NCBI GenBank assembly: GCA_964391805.1
Contig: CAYMNK010000004.1
Span: 62,001-126,000, forward strand
Direction of reading: 5' to 3'
Length of the DNA stretch: 64,000 nt
Source: RUG14300 sp964391805
GTDB lineage: Bacteria > Bacillota > Clostridia > Christensenellales > CAG-1252
Part shown: in pieces, positions 26,388-33,694 of the stretch
How positions within the stretch are numbered: position 1 is the first letter of the stretch
Layout of the letters: each line of letters begins with the position of its first letter
Translations under genes and position numbers: made by a program
The notes under the pieces: model-generated
What the model saw: only the letters and a program-made list of their open reading frames with translations
Told to the model about the DNA's origin: nothing
Databases searched by the model: none

Positions 26388-27369
26388 TTTCGTCTAATCC
26401 ATCAGGTACAGGTCTTCCGAAATGCTTGTACGCTTTCGGCAATGCGATACGGCCTCTTCCTGTACGTGATATAAAGCCCATTTGCATCAAATAAGGCTCA
26501 TGATAATCTTCAATGGTAGATACGTCTTCACCGGTAGAGGCAGATAAAGTATCTAATCCTACGGGACCACCGTTAAATTGGTCTATTATACTCAACACTA
26601 TTCTTCTATCGGTAGAATCTAAACCGAGTTGATCGATTTCCAATGCGTCTAATGCCATCAAGGCATGTTCCAATGTGATGACCTTAGAACCCGAAAATTC
26701 GGCAAAATCTCTTACTCTCTTAAGGAAATTATTAGCAATTCTCGGTGTACCGCGACTTCTTACTGCAATTTCATAAGAAGCAGGCTCGGTTATATTCATA
26801 CCTAATAATGATGCAGACCTATTAATAATCTTGGTCAACTCTGCGGGAGAATATAATTCCAGCCTACACGAAAATCCAAAACGATCTCTTAGAGGTGCAG
26901 ACATCATACCGGCTCTTGTGGTAGCGCCCACCAACGTAAACTTATTAATGGGCATTCTAACGCTTCTTGCGGTAGGTCCTTGTCCGACTATAAAGTCTAT
27001 GGAAAAATCCTCCATAGCCGGATAAAGCATCTCCTCGCAAGGTCTATTGAGTCTATGTATCTCATCGATAAATAAAACATCGCCTTCTTCGAGATTGGTC
27101 AAAATAGATGCCAAATCCACCACTTTATCGATAGCGGGCCCCGATGTAATTTTGATTCCCGCGCCAAGTTCGTTGGCTATAATATTCGAAAGTGTTGTCT
27201 TACCTAATCCGGGTGGACCGTATAAAAGGATATGATCCAATGGTTCGCCTCTATTCAAAGCAGACTTAATAAAAACCTTAAGATTATTTTTAATCTTATC
27301 CTGACCTATATAATCATCGAATGACTTCGGTCTAAGTTTATTATCTTCTTCGTATGCAAAATTAGCCAT
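26374..27369 (-). CDS. ruvB: Holliday junction DNA helicase RuvB
   Basis: A 331-residue AAA+ ATPase. Walker A is GPPGLGKTT, Walker B is LFIDEIHRL, and the winged-helix C-terminal domain contains GGPVGLDTLSA. It forms a hexamer with RuvA to drive branch migration of recombination junctions. AAAGGATTGAATTCTA precedes the ATG, which lies within the end of ruvA. Confidence 0.97.
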   Translation of the reverse strand: MANFAYEEDNKLRPKSFDDYIGQDKIKNNLKVFIKSALNRGEPLDHILLYGPPGLGKTTLSNIIANELGAGIKITSGPAIDKVVDLASILTNLEEGDVLFIDEIHRLNRPCEEMLYPAMEDFSIDFIVGQGPTARSVRMPINKFTLVGATTRAGMMSAPLRDRFGFSCRLELYSPAELTKIINRSASLLGMNITEPASYEIAVRSRGTPRIANNFLKRVRDFAEFSGSKVITLEHALMALDALEIDQLGLDSTDRRIVLSIIDQFNGGPVGLDTLSASTGEDVSTIEDYHEPYLMQMGFISRTGRGRIALPKAYKHFGRPVPDGLDENEDQ

Positions 27370-27955
27370 TAGAATTCAATCCTTTCAACACAATACGAAT
27401 AATCTCTGAGAAATCGGAACTAACTTGTCTTGCTCTCATTACAGGCTCATAAGCTTGTTGACGAGGTAAGCCCATTGATTCAAGTGCTTCCAGTACATTG
27501 GTTACGACCGAATCGGTAGCGGTAGATGATACCGCAACGGTAGACAAGGAGCCGACCTTTTCTCTAAGCTCGAGCACAATTCTTTCGGCTGTTTTTTTAC
27601 CGATACCCTTTGCACTCGAGATGGTTCGAACATCGTTGGTCATGATAGCATTCGTCAAACTATCCACCTTAATGGCAGATAGAATTGATAACGCTATCTT
27701 TGGACCTACACCCGATATACTCGTCAAGAGTAAAAACATATTTTTTTCTTGTTTTGTAGCAAAGCCGAATAATGCCATTTCCGCATCGTTAGAATTGAAA
27801 ATGAGTTGACAAAAAAGCTTACATTCGCGTCCAACGGACGGTAATGCGGATAAAGAAGTATTGGATACGCATATTTCGTATCCGATACCGTTCGTTTCGA
27901 CAATAACACTTCCTTCTTGTATTTCGACTAACTTACCTACAATATAAGAAAACAT
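27362..27955 (-). CDS. ruvA: Holliday junction DNA helicase RuvA
   Basis: A 197-residue protein. The N-terminal OB fold begins MFSYIVGKLVEI. Two helix-hairpin-helix motifs (LTSISGVGPKIALSIL and ISSAKGIGKKTAERIV) and a C-terminal RuvB-binding domain follow. It binds four-way junctions and recruits RuvB. It overlaps ruvB by eight bases and lies six bases after yebC. Confidence 0.97.
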   Translation of the reverse strand: MFSYIVGKLVEIQEGSVIVETNGIGYEICVSNTSLSALPSVGRECKLFCQLIFNSNDAEMALFGFATKQEKNMFLLLTSISGVGPKIALSILSAIKVDSLTNAIMTNDVRTISSAKGIGKKTAERIVLELREKVGSLSTVAVSSTATDSVVTNVLEALESMGLPRQQAYEPVMRARQVSSDFSEIIRIVLKGLNSNG

Positions 27956-27961
27956 ATCTGA

Positions 27962-28702
27962 CTACTCTTCCTCTTCTTCCTCGGGGAGAATTGCATTATG
28001 ATATACCTTTTGGACGTCGTCATTATCCTCGAGCATATCAATCAATCTAACGATTTTAGCAACTGTATCTTGGTCGGGAGTAACGGTGTTTTGAGGTACC
28101 ATTTCAACCTCGGCACTTATGATGGTCAAGCCCTTACTTTCGAGCGACTCTCTAACCTCGGAGAATCCTTGAGGAGAGGTGATTACTTCATAAACGTCTT
28201 CATCGCTTACAACATCGTCTGCACCTGCATCCAATGCCATCATGATAAAATCATCCTCGTCTAAACCTTGTCCGTCAACTACGATAACGCCTTGTTTATC
28301 AAACATAAAGGATACACAGCCGTTATTACCGAGCTGACCGCCACATTTATCGAAGTAGTGACGTACATCGCCTACTGTACGAGTTTTGTTATCTGTCAAA
28401 CATTCAACGATAACAGCTACACCGCCTGCACCATATCCTTCGTAATTGATTTCTTCGTAATTTACGTTGCCTAATTCACCGGAAGCCTTTTGAATACTTC
28501 TCTTTATATTATCGTTAGGCATATTGGCAGCTTTTGCCTTAGAAATTACGTCGCGTAAACGAGAGTTGGAATCGGGATTCGGACCGCCTTGCTTGACTGC
28601 GATAGCGATTTCTCTTCCGATTTTGGTAAAAGTGTTACTTCTTTGGGCGTCGCCCTTCGCTTTTTTATTTTTAATGTTAGCCCATTTGCTATGACCTGAC
28701 AT
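27962..28702 (-). CDS. YebC/PmpR family protein
   Basis: A 246-residue protein starting MSGHSKWANIKNKKAKGDA, the family signature. Homologues act as DNA-binding regulators or, as shown for some members, help ribosomes through proline-rich stretches. The C-terminus is a run of acidic residues. AGGAGGTATTAGT precedes the ATG. The position ahead of ruvA-ruvB is conserved in many bacteria. Confidence 0.92.
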   Translation of the reverse strand: MSGHSKWANIKNKKAKGDAQRSNTFTKIGREIAIAVKQGGPNPDSNSRLRDVISKAKAANMPNDNIKRSIQKASGELGNVNYEEINYEGYGAGGVAVIVECLTDNKTRTVGDVRHYFDKCGGQLGNNGCVSFMFDKQGVIVVDGQGLDEDDFIMMALDAGADDVVSDEDVYEVITSPQGFSEVRESLESKGLTIISAEVEMVPQNTVTPDQDTVAKIVRLIDMLEDNDDVQKVYHNAILPEEEEEE

Positions 28703-28703
28703 A

Positions 28704-29447
28704 CTAATACCTCCTATTACGTTCTAAAATGTACATCGATAAGCTTGCGCTTACCCCTGCGTTTAGGGATTCAGTGTTGTTTTCCATGGGAATACTAAGC
28801 GTTTTATTGGCTCTCTTTCTAAAATATTCACTTGCACCGTTTGCCTCGCTACCGACTACTACCGCGTAACGCTCTTCGGGCTTCTCGTCGAAAATATTAA
28901 CTCCGTCCATATCGAGAAGATAGACGTCACAGGACCAATCAAACTCGTCATAACTCGATTCGCACACCGTTGTTCTAAATATACCGCCCATAGTGGAGCG
29001 AATGCATTTAGGTGCATACGGATCGGCTGAATCAAAAAGCAAAACGGTATCGAAACCGGCGGCTCCGGCGGTACGAATAATGGTTCCGACATTACCGGGA
29101 TCTCTAACTCCGTCAAGAATAACCATTCTATTAGCATTACGATAGTCGTTATCGGTAGGAATTCTACATACGGCAATAAGCCCCGAAGGATTGACAGTTT
29201 CGGAAATCCTAACAAACAACTCTTCTTTGACAATTACTACTTCCGCTTCGGAATGACAAGAAAAACTATCTAATAATTCAACTTTATTATCGTTTACAAA
29301 ATAATAAACAATATGAACGTCAACAGGAATATCCTTAACGATATTCACACCCTCGACTACAAATAAACCACTCTCTTCTCTACCCTTTTTAGTATAAAGA
29401 GAACGAAGTAGCTTTATTTTATTATTGCTTACACTTTCGATAACCAT
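28704..29447 (-). CDS. TrmH/SpoU family RNA 2'-O-ribose methyltransferase
   Basis: A 247-residue SPOUT enzyme. An N-terminal substrate-binding domain (NNKIKLLRSLYTKKGREES) is followed by the knot motifs ILDGVRDPGNVGTIIRTA, VVGSEANGAS and SIPMENNTESLNAGVSASL. It should methylate a ribose in tRNA or rRNA; the target is unknown. The ATG at 29447 is chosen because an earlier in-frame start at 29495 lies in the T-run of the rplT terminator. No strong Shine-Dalgarno site is visible. It may be read by read-through from the rplT operon. Confidence 0.9.
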   Translation of the reverse strand: MVIESVSNNKIKLLRSLYTKKGREESGLFVVEGVNIVKDIPVDVHIVYYFVNDNKVELLDSFSCHSEAEVVIVKEELFVRISETVNPSGLIAVCRIPTDNDYRNANRMVILDGVRDPGNVGTIIRTAGAAGFDTVLLFDSADPYAPKCIRSTMGGIFRTTVCESSYDEFDWSCDVYLLDMDGVNIFDEKPEERYAVVVGSEANGASEYFRKRANKTLSIPMENNTESLNAGVSASLSMYILERNRRY

Positions 29448-29493
29448 AACGTAATTTTCTCGATAATTTCCCGTTATTAAAACGCTTAATAAC

Positions 29494-29525
29494 AAAAAGC
29501 CGACAGTCCGTTAGGCTTGCCGGCT
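29494..29525 (-). terminator. Terminator of infC-rpmI-rplT
   Basis: On the minus strand AGCCGGCA pairs with TGTCGGCT (one G-T pair) around a 12-base loop, followed by TTTTTG, ten bases after the rplT stop. Confidence 0.85.
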
Positions 29526-29534
29526 AATAAAAAA

Positions 29535-29897
29535 CTATTTAGCGGCTTTCAACGCGTCCTTTGCCTTTACGGTAAGAGCGGTAAAACCAGCTGGATCATT
29601 AACTGCAATATCAGCTAAAACCTTACGGTTAAGATCGATACCTGCCAATTTTAAGCCATGCATAAATTGGTTATAGTTCATTTCGTTTTGATGTGCGGCA
29701 GCATTGATACGAGCGATCCAAAGTGAACGGAAATCTCTCTTCTTATGCTTTCTGCCTACATATGCATATTGTTGGGATTTCATGACAGCTTCGCGAGCGA
29801 CTCTGTACAAATTCTTCTTAGAACCCCAATAACCCTTTGCTAACTTTAATATTTTTCTACGCTTTTTAACAGCATTAACAGCTCTCTTAATTCTCAT
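29535..29897 (-). CDS. rplT: 50S ribosomal protein L20
   Basis: A 120-residue, highly basic protein with RIKRAVNAVKKRRKILKLAKGY and QQYAYVGRKHKKRDFR, diagnostic of L20. It is needed early in 50S assembly and represses its own operon through the mRNA leader in other Gram-positives. The ATG at 29897 is spaced seven bases from AAGGAG; an in-frame TTG at 29903 is too close to that site. Confidence 0.97.
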   Translation of the reverse strand: MRIKRAVNAVKKRRKILKLAKGYWGSKKNLYRVAREAVMKSQQYAYVGRKHKKRDFRSLWIARINAAAHQNEMNYNQFMHGLKLAGIDLNRKVLADIAVNDPAGFTALTVKAKDALKAAK

Positions 29898-29908
29898 AGT
29901 CAATCTCC

Positions 29909-30106
29909 TTATTTCTTGGGTAACATAGTTCTGATGGTACCTTCAAAAGCGGTATCTACATAACCACCGGCTCTAAGTCCGCGTTTTCTCTTAGTTTCTT
30001 TCTTAGTCAAAATATGGTTCTTACCCATCTTTGCTCTCTTAATCTTTCCGTTCTTGGTAACACGGAAACGTTTTCCAGCACCGGAGTGCGATTTCATTTT
30101 TGGCAT
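29909..30106 (-). CDS. rpmI: 50S ribosomal protein L35
   Basis: A 65-residue basic protein beginning MPKMKSHSGAGKRFRVTKNGK, the L35 signature. TTGCGGAGGTAATA precedes the ATG at 30106. It lies between infC and rplT as in most bacteria. Confidence 0.97.
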   Translation of the reverse strand: MPKMKSHSGAGKRFRVTKNGKIKRAKMGKNHILTKKETKRKRGLRAGGYVDTAFEGTIRTMLPKK

Positions 30107-30122
30107 ATTATTACCTCCGCAA

Positions 30123-30629
30123 TTATTTTTTGTTTTGTAATGCAAGCACCATTCTAATGGTGTTACCCTCTATAACGGGTCCTTGCTCTTTAACGGCATT
30201 CTCCATCATGGAGAAGAACTCATTCATTACATTGATTCCCAATTCGGGACGCTTATTCTGACGGCCTTTCATTCTAATAACGACTTTGACCTTATCACCG
30301 TTAGAAATAAATTCATTTGCTCTCTTCGCCTTGGTCCTCATATCGTTAGTATCGATGACGATGGAAAGCTGAACCTCTTTGATTTTAATAATCTTTTGAT
30401 TCTTTTTCGCTTCCTTCTCTTTCTTCTCGGTTTCGTAACGGAATTTGTCATACTGCATCAATTTACAAGTCGGGGTTTGCCCTTGACCAACCTTAACGAG
30501 GTCTAAGCCTACATCCTCGGCAATTTGCAGTGCGCTTTGAATCGACATGACTCCTAAAGATTTACCTTGGGTGTCAATGACCATTACTTCTCGATCTCTA
30601 ATTTGATCGTTGATTAGATACTCTTTTAT
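30123..30629 (-). CDS. infC: Translation initiation factor IF-3 (atypical ATA start)
   Basis: A 168-residue protein with the IF-3 opening KEYLINDQIRDREVMVID and C-terminal domain RPELGINVMNEFF. It binds the 30S subunit and checks start-codon choice. No ATG, GTG or TTG fits: the ideal AGGAGG is eight bases before ATA (30629-30627), and IF-3 homology begins exactly there. Non-standard AUU/AUA-type start codons are known for infC and allow IF-3 to repress its own translation. The upstream in-frame ATG at 30758 would read through the regulatory leader and is rejected. Confidence 0.93.
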   Translation of the reverse strand: MKEYLINDQIRDREVMVIDTQGKSLGVMSIQSALQIAEDVGLDLVKVGQGQTPTCKLMQYDKFRYETEKKEKEAKKNQKIIKIKEVQLSIVIDTNDMRTKAKRANEFISNGDKVKVVIRMKGRQNKRPELGINVMNEFFSMMENAVKEQGPVIEGNTIRMVLALQNKK

Positions 30630-30766
30630 AAGAAAGTCCTCCTGACATAAAAAATTCGGTAAGCAGACGCTCCCGAACCAAAACAGAATCCACGCATAAT
30701 ACGTGCAAATATCAATTTTAGAACACAGGAACAACGGAATGTCCAAGGTGAGAATCATCTACTTCG
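30630..30766 (-). promoter_or_regulatory. infC-rpmI-rplT leader, candidate L20-type autoregulatory leader
   Basis: About 137 bases separate the promoter from the infC start. They contain a small hairpin CACG-TATTATG-CGTG (near 30691-30705) and then an attenuator terminator just before the infC ribosome-binding site. In B. subtilis the matching leader is bound by L20, which favours termination. The L20-binding core was not verified here; a covariance-model search would settle it. Confidence 0.6.
30648..30679 (-). terminator. Attenuator terminator ahead of infC
   Basis: On the minus strand GGTTCGG-GAGC pairs with GCTT-A-CCGAATT around GTCT, followed directly by TTTTTT, ten bases ahead of the AGGAGG of infC. 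Confidence 0.75.
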
Positions 30767-30771
30767 CGAAT

Positions 30772-30800
30772 ATAATACCATTAACAACCATTATTGTCAA
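30772..30800 (-). promoter_or_regulatory. Predicted promoter of infC-rpmI-rplT
   Basis: On the minus strand a perfect TTGACA, 17-base spacer and TATTAT are seen. Confidence 0.8.
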
Positions 30801-30894
30801 CGGTTTTTAACCAATTTATTAAAATTTTTTTACATTTTTTGCAATTCACTCACGCTTAACTTTAACCTATAAAGATGAGCCAATTGCAAATATA

Positions 30895-32004
30895 TTAATT
30901 GTTTTTTATCATTTTTGCAATTTGACGCGCAACTTCGCCTGCATCGTCACCTACCATAACTTCGGTATCACATATTTCGGAGTTACGATATTCAAAATCG
31001 AGAGACATAATTCTTCTGGTCTTATCCTCTATATCGATATCTCTTGATATTATACTCTTTATCGCATCAGTCTTTTCACGATTGAGAAACACAAGCATTG
31101 CCTTATGACGATACAAGTTTTTAAGAGTTAGCGCTCCGCAAATATCTATAGGAATTACGGCTATATTGCCTTTTTCGACAATGGGAGAAATTTCCTTATC
31201 GGAGGTACCGTAATAATGGGAGCTATAAACAGTGGTCTCGATATAATTACCGTCATTCAGTTCGTCAAGAAATTGTTTCTCGGAAATAAATCTATACGCA
31301 TCATCGGTTTCTGCATCTCTTTTAGGTCTTGTGGTAGATGTCAACGGCTTTTCAAACCCTTCTATCAAAGATAGCTCGTTGGCAATTTGGTTTTTAAGAG
31401 AGCCCGAAGGACCTACTAAACACAAAACACCGCCTGCTTTCAATTCGGGAAATTTTTCACGGAAGGAATTACATGCCATTTTACAAAGATGTAAAAAATC
31501 ATCGTAACTGTTAACCGAAAGAAGCCCGGATAAGTTATTATTCCAAGGTTTACGGAACAAAACAGGATACGCAGCCTTAGAATTAGAAATGTTATGAGCA
31601 CCGTCATCGAGAATTATATCAAGCGAGATAACGTCTTTTCTCGTACCCAATATAATATTTTGCATAGGTATTTCCGGAAAATCCTTAATAATTCTTTCGG
31701 CTCTCGCACTCATACATTGAGGAGGAACAGCGGTCACTATGAAAACATCGGCAATTTGAGAAAGCTTTCTAACGAATGCTTGTGCACCCGGAGTAATCGG
31801 CTGAGTACGGACAAATTCCGGATCACCGTATAAAGCAATTCTCTCATCGGCATGTCTACCGACCTTACCCCAACCCTTGATATCCTCAAGTGTCATCGGT
31901 TCTTCGTCGGGATGACGCGCATTGATAATAGATAATGCATAAGAATTACACTCATACAAAGTATCGTCAACATCTAAACCTACTCTCATTCTATACTTTT
32001 TCAT
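30895..32004 (-). CDS. Fusion of 5'(3')-nucleotidase-like HAD domain and degenerate guanylate kinase domain
   Basis: A 369-residue two-domain protein. Residues 1-175 are a HAD phosphatase of the NT5C type, with DVDDT (11-15), a motif-II Thr in IVTA (about 88-92) and DD at 133-134. Residues 190-369 resemble guanylate kinase: GPSGSLKN (198-205), TSTTRPKRD (222-230), SSHYYGTSDKEI (261-272). The P-loop lacks the usual GK[ST] end (it reads LKN), and the expected VGKGT is lost, so kinase activity is doubtful. The pairing suggests nucleotide sensing or balancing, which is inference. AAGGAGATAAGCGCGA precedes the ATG. It stands alone, downstream of a long AT-rich gap. Confidence 0.75.
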   Translation of the reverse strand: MKKYRMRVGLDVDDTLYECNSYALSIINARHPDEEPMTLEDIKGWGKVGRHADERIALYGDPEFVRTQPITPGAQAFVRKLSQIADVFIVTAVPPQCMSARAERIIKDFPEIPMQNIILGTRKDVISLDIILDDGAHNISNSKAAYPVLFRKPWNNNLSGLLSVNSYDDFLHLCKMACNSFREKFPELKAGGVLCLVGPSGSLKNQIANELSLIEGFEKPLTSTTRPKRDAETDDAYRFISEKQFLDELNDGNYIETTVYSSHYYGTSDKEISPIVEKGNIAVIPIDICGALTLKNLYRHKAMLVFLNREKTDAIKSIISRDIDIEDKTRRIMSLDFEYRNSEICDTEVMVGDDAGEVARQIAKMIKNN

Positions 32005-32221
32005 TCGCGCTTATCTCCTTATGGAAAAATTATAATATATCTCGTTATCCTTGTCAAGATGTTTGGAAATATTAGAAGTGTAACATTCTTACAGTAAATC
32101 ATCTTTATCAATCGAGACAAATAAAACGTTTAAAAACGATAATAAATATGGTAATAAAATAATACAATAATAAAAAAATGAACAAAAAAATATTTTTTTT
32201 CAAAAACTAATAAAAAAATTG

Positions 32222-32250
32222 TTGCAAAATAATTAAATCTGTGGTATATT
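32222..32250 (+). promoter_or_regulatory. Predicted promoter of the tRNA cluster
   Basis: TTGCAA, a 17-base spacer and TATATT end 14 bases before tRNA-Gly. The rest of 32005-32221 is very AT-rich and shows no gene. Confidence 0.65.
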
Positions 32251-32264
32251 AAACCTACACGTAT

Positions 32265-32339
32265 GCGGGAGTGGCTCAGTGGTAGAGCGCTGCCTTGCCA
32301 AGGCAGATATCGCGGGTCCGAATCCCGTCTCCCGCTCCA
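32265..32339 (+). tRNA. tRNA-Gly (anticodon GCC)
   Basis: Acceptor stem GCGGGAG/CTCCCGC, anticodon stem CTGCC/GGCAG with loop TTGCCAA, T arm CGGG-TCCGAAT-CCCG and an encoded CCA. Confidence 0.96.
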
Positions 32340-32345
32340 CTACGT

Positions 32346-32419
32346 GGCGACATCGCCAAGCGGTAAGGCTCGGGTCTGCAAAACCCTTATCCCCAGTTCG
32401 AGTCTGGGTGTCGCCTCCA
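32346..32419 (+). tRNA. tRNA-Cys (anticodon GCA)
   Basis: Acceptor stem GGCGACA/TGTCGCC, anticodon loop TCTGCAAAA giving GCA, T arm CCCAG-TTCGAGT-CTGGG and an encoded CCA. Confidence 0.95.
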
Positions 32420-32423
32420 AAAA

Positions 32424-32509
32424 GCCGAAGTGGCGGAATGGCAGACGCAAGGGATTTAAAATCCCTCGTAGGCAACTATGTGCGGGTTCGAGTCCCGCCT
32501 TCGGCACCA
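32424..32509 (+). tRNA. tRNA-Leu (anticodon TAA)
   Basis: Acceptor stem GCCGAAG/CTTCGGC, anticodon stem AGGGA/TCCCT with loop TTTAAAA, a long class II variable arm, T arm GCGGG-TTCGAGT-CCCGC and an encoded CCA. Confidence 0.95.
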
Positions 32510-32510
32510 G

Positions 32511-32538
32511 AAAAAGGCACGCGAAAGCGTGCCTTTTT
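32511..32538 (+). terminator. Terminator of the tRNA cluster
   Basis: AAAAAGGCACGC and GCGTGCCTTTTT pair perfectly around GAAA, starting two bases after tRNA-Leu. Confidence 0.95.
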
Positions 32539-32544
32539 CAATTA

Positions 32545-32613
32545 AATCCGCTTTCGCGGAATAAATCCACTGGAGGGGATGAAATCGCTATGCGATGAAA
32601 TCTTGCTTCGCAA
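32545..32613 (+). repeat. Tandem mini-hairpin array (type B), copy 1
   Basis: Three short hairpins with different stems, CCGC-TTTC-GCGG, TCGC-TA-GCGA-like and TTGC-TTC-GCAA, are joined by GATGAAATC-like spacers. Comparable arrays are at 56636-56715 and 61271-61362. It lies downstream of the tRNAs and the convergent TIM-barrel gene. Confidence 0.6.
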
Positions 32614-32692
32614 AGTTAAGAATTTTTTTCTATCATCAATTCATTTATAGCTTTAATTTCCTGAAAGAATCTGAAAATTGAATTGATTAAAA

Positions 32693-33535
32693 TCATTTTA
32701 GGCGTTGTTTCAATGTTGCAAAGCGACAAGCTCTTTTATATGCTTCGGCTATATATGTACTAATATCCATATTATTATAGATATCGTTATCGTGCCTTAA
32801 AGGCTTACTTTTTTTATTTATTTCAAACGTCAAAACATCGTTAAACCCATATTTATTAAGTCTTTTAGCAATATTTTCCCAGTCGGCTATTCCGTCATAC
32901 GGTAATAAATGCAAATCATCGAGCCATGTTATCTTGCCATCAAAATCTCTTATCCCGAGATTATCGTTAAGATGAACATAGAATAATTTTTCACCATATA
33001 AATCTAATAAGTTCCGACTGTGATTATAGCACATTTCGTGACCTGTATCCCAACAAAAACCAACATTGTAATTATTTTTAAAACGATTCATTATTGCGGA
33101 CAAATATTCTTCGCCTTCTGTATTCTCAAATGCAATTTTAATTCCTAACGCAGTTGCCCTATCTACAATTTTAGCAATATTTTGTAAACCGTACTCTGTC
33201 GGTGAATGCTCCTCAAACCCTATGAATGCATGCATTACAACTATAGGAACCCCTACCTTTTTAGCTTCATCAATACATTCTAATAGTTCATTTATCGCAT
33301 CATTTGTATTTTCATTATATGTCCATAACGAATTCATCTTTTCAAAAGGTGCATGAATAGAATGAAAAATCATTCCGTTTTCGTCGGCAACTTTTTTTAG
33401 TACAGATAAGTCTTTTCCTTTTTCGTATTGTGCGAAAAACGCACCGAATCCGCATTTTTTTAATAGCTTTATTTGCTCAATTTCATCAATATCGAATTGA
33501 CTGCTTATATTTAAACAAAACACTTGATTCCACAT
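32693..33535 (-). CDS. Sugar phosphate isomerase/epimerase-like TIM-barrel protein
   Basis: A 280-residue protein of the AP endonuclease 2/xylose isomerase-like family. Metal-binding motifs include HSIHAPFE, VVMHAF, AFENTEGEEY, WDTGHE and FYVHLND. The family isomerises or epimerises sugars and sugar-like acids using divalent metal; the substrate cannot be told from sequence. It is cytoplasmic. TTGGAGATATCATT precedes the ATG. It appears to be a single-gene unit between the tRNA cluster and fakA. Confidence 0.8.
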   Translation of the reverse strand: MWNQVFCLNISSQFDIDEIEQIKLLKKCGFGAFFAQYEKGKDLSVLKKVADENGMIFHSIHAPFEKMNSLWTYNENTNDAINELLECIDEAKKVGVPIVVMHAFIGFEEHSPTEYGLQNIAKIVDRATALGIKIAFENTEGEEYLSAIMNRFKNNYNVGFCWDTGHEMCYNHSRNLLDLYGEKLFYVHLNDNLGIRDFDGKITWLDDLHLLPYDGIADWENIAKRLNKYGFNDVLTFEINKKSKPLRHDNDIYNNMDISTYIAEAYKRACRFATLKQRLK

Positions 33536-33623
33536 AATGATATCTCCAACTTAAATGCTTTTTATATTAACATAACGGTAATAAAACTATAATGTAAACA
33601 TTTACTGCAAAACTAATTTAACA

Positions 33624-33675
33624 TAAAAAAAGAGCACCAATATTTCAATTATATTTAATAATCATATGATGCTCC
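33624..33675 (-). terminator. Terminator after fakA
   Basis: On the minus strand GGAGCA pairs with TGCTC across a long AT-rich loop with partial inner pairing, followed by seven T. It starts about 20 bases after the fakA stop. Confidence 0.6.
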
Positions 33676-33694
33676 ATAATATCAAAACGCTATT

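Noticed and set aside
30630..30758. An N-terminally extended IF-3 starting at 30758
   Set aside because: The extension would translate the attenuator leader and has no homology to IF-3.
32263..32598. Open frames running through the tRNA cluster on both strands
   Set aside because: They overlap three complete tRNA genes with a terminator; coding potential is an artefact of GC-rich tRNA sequence.
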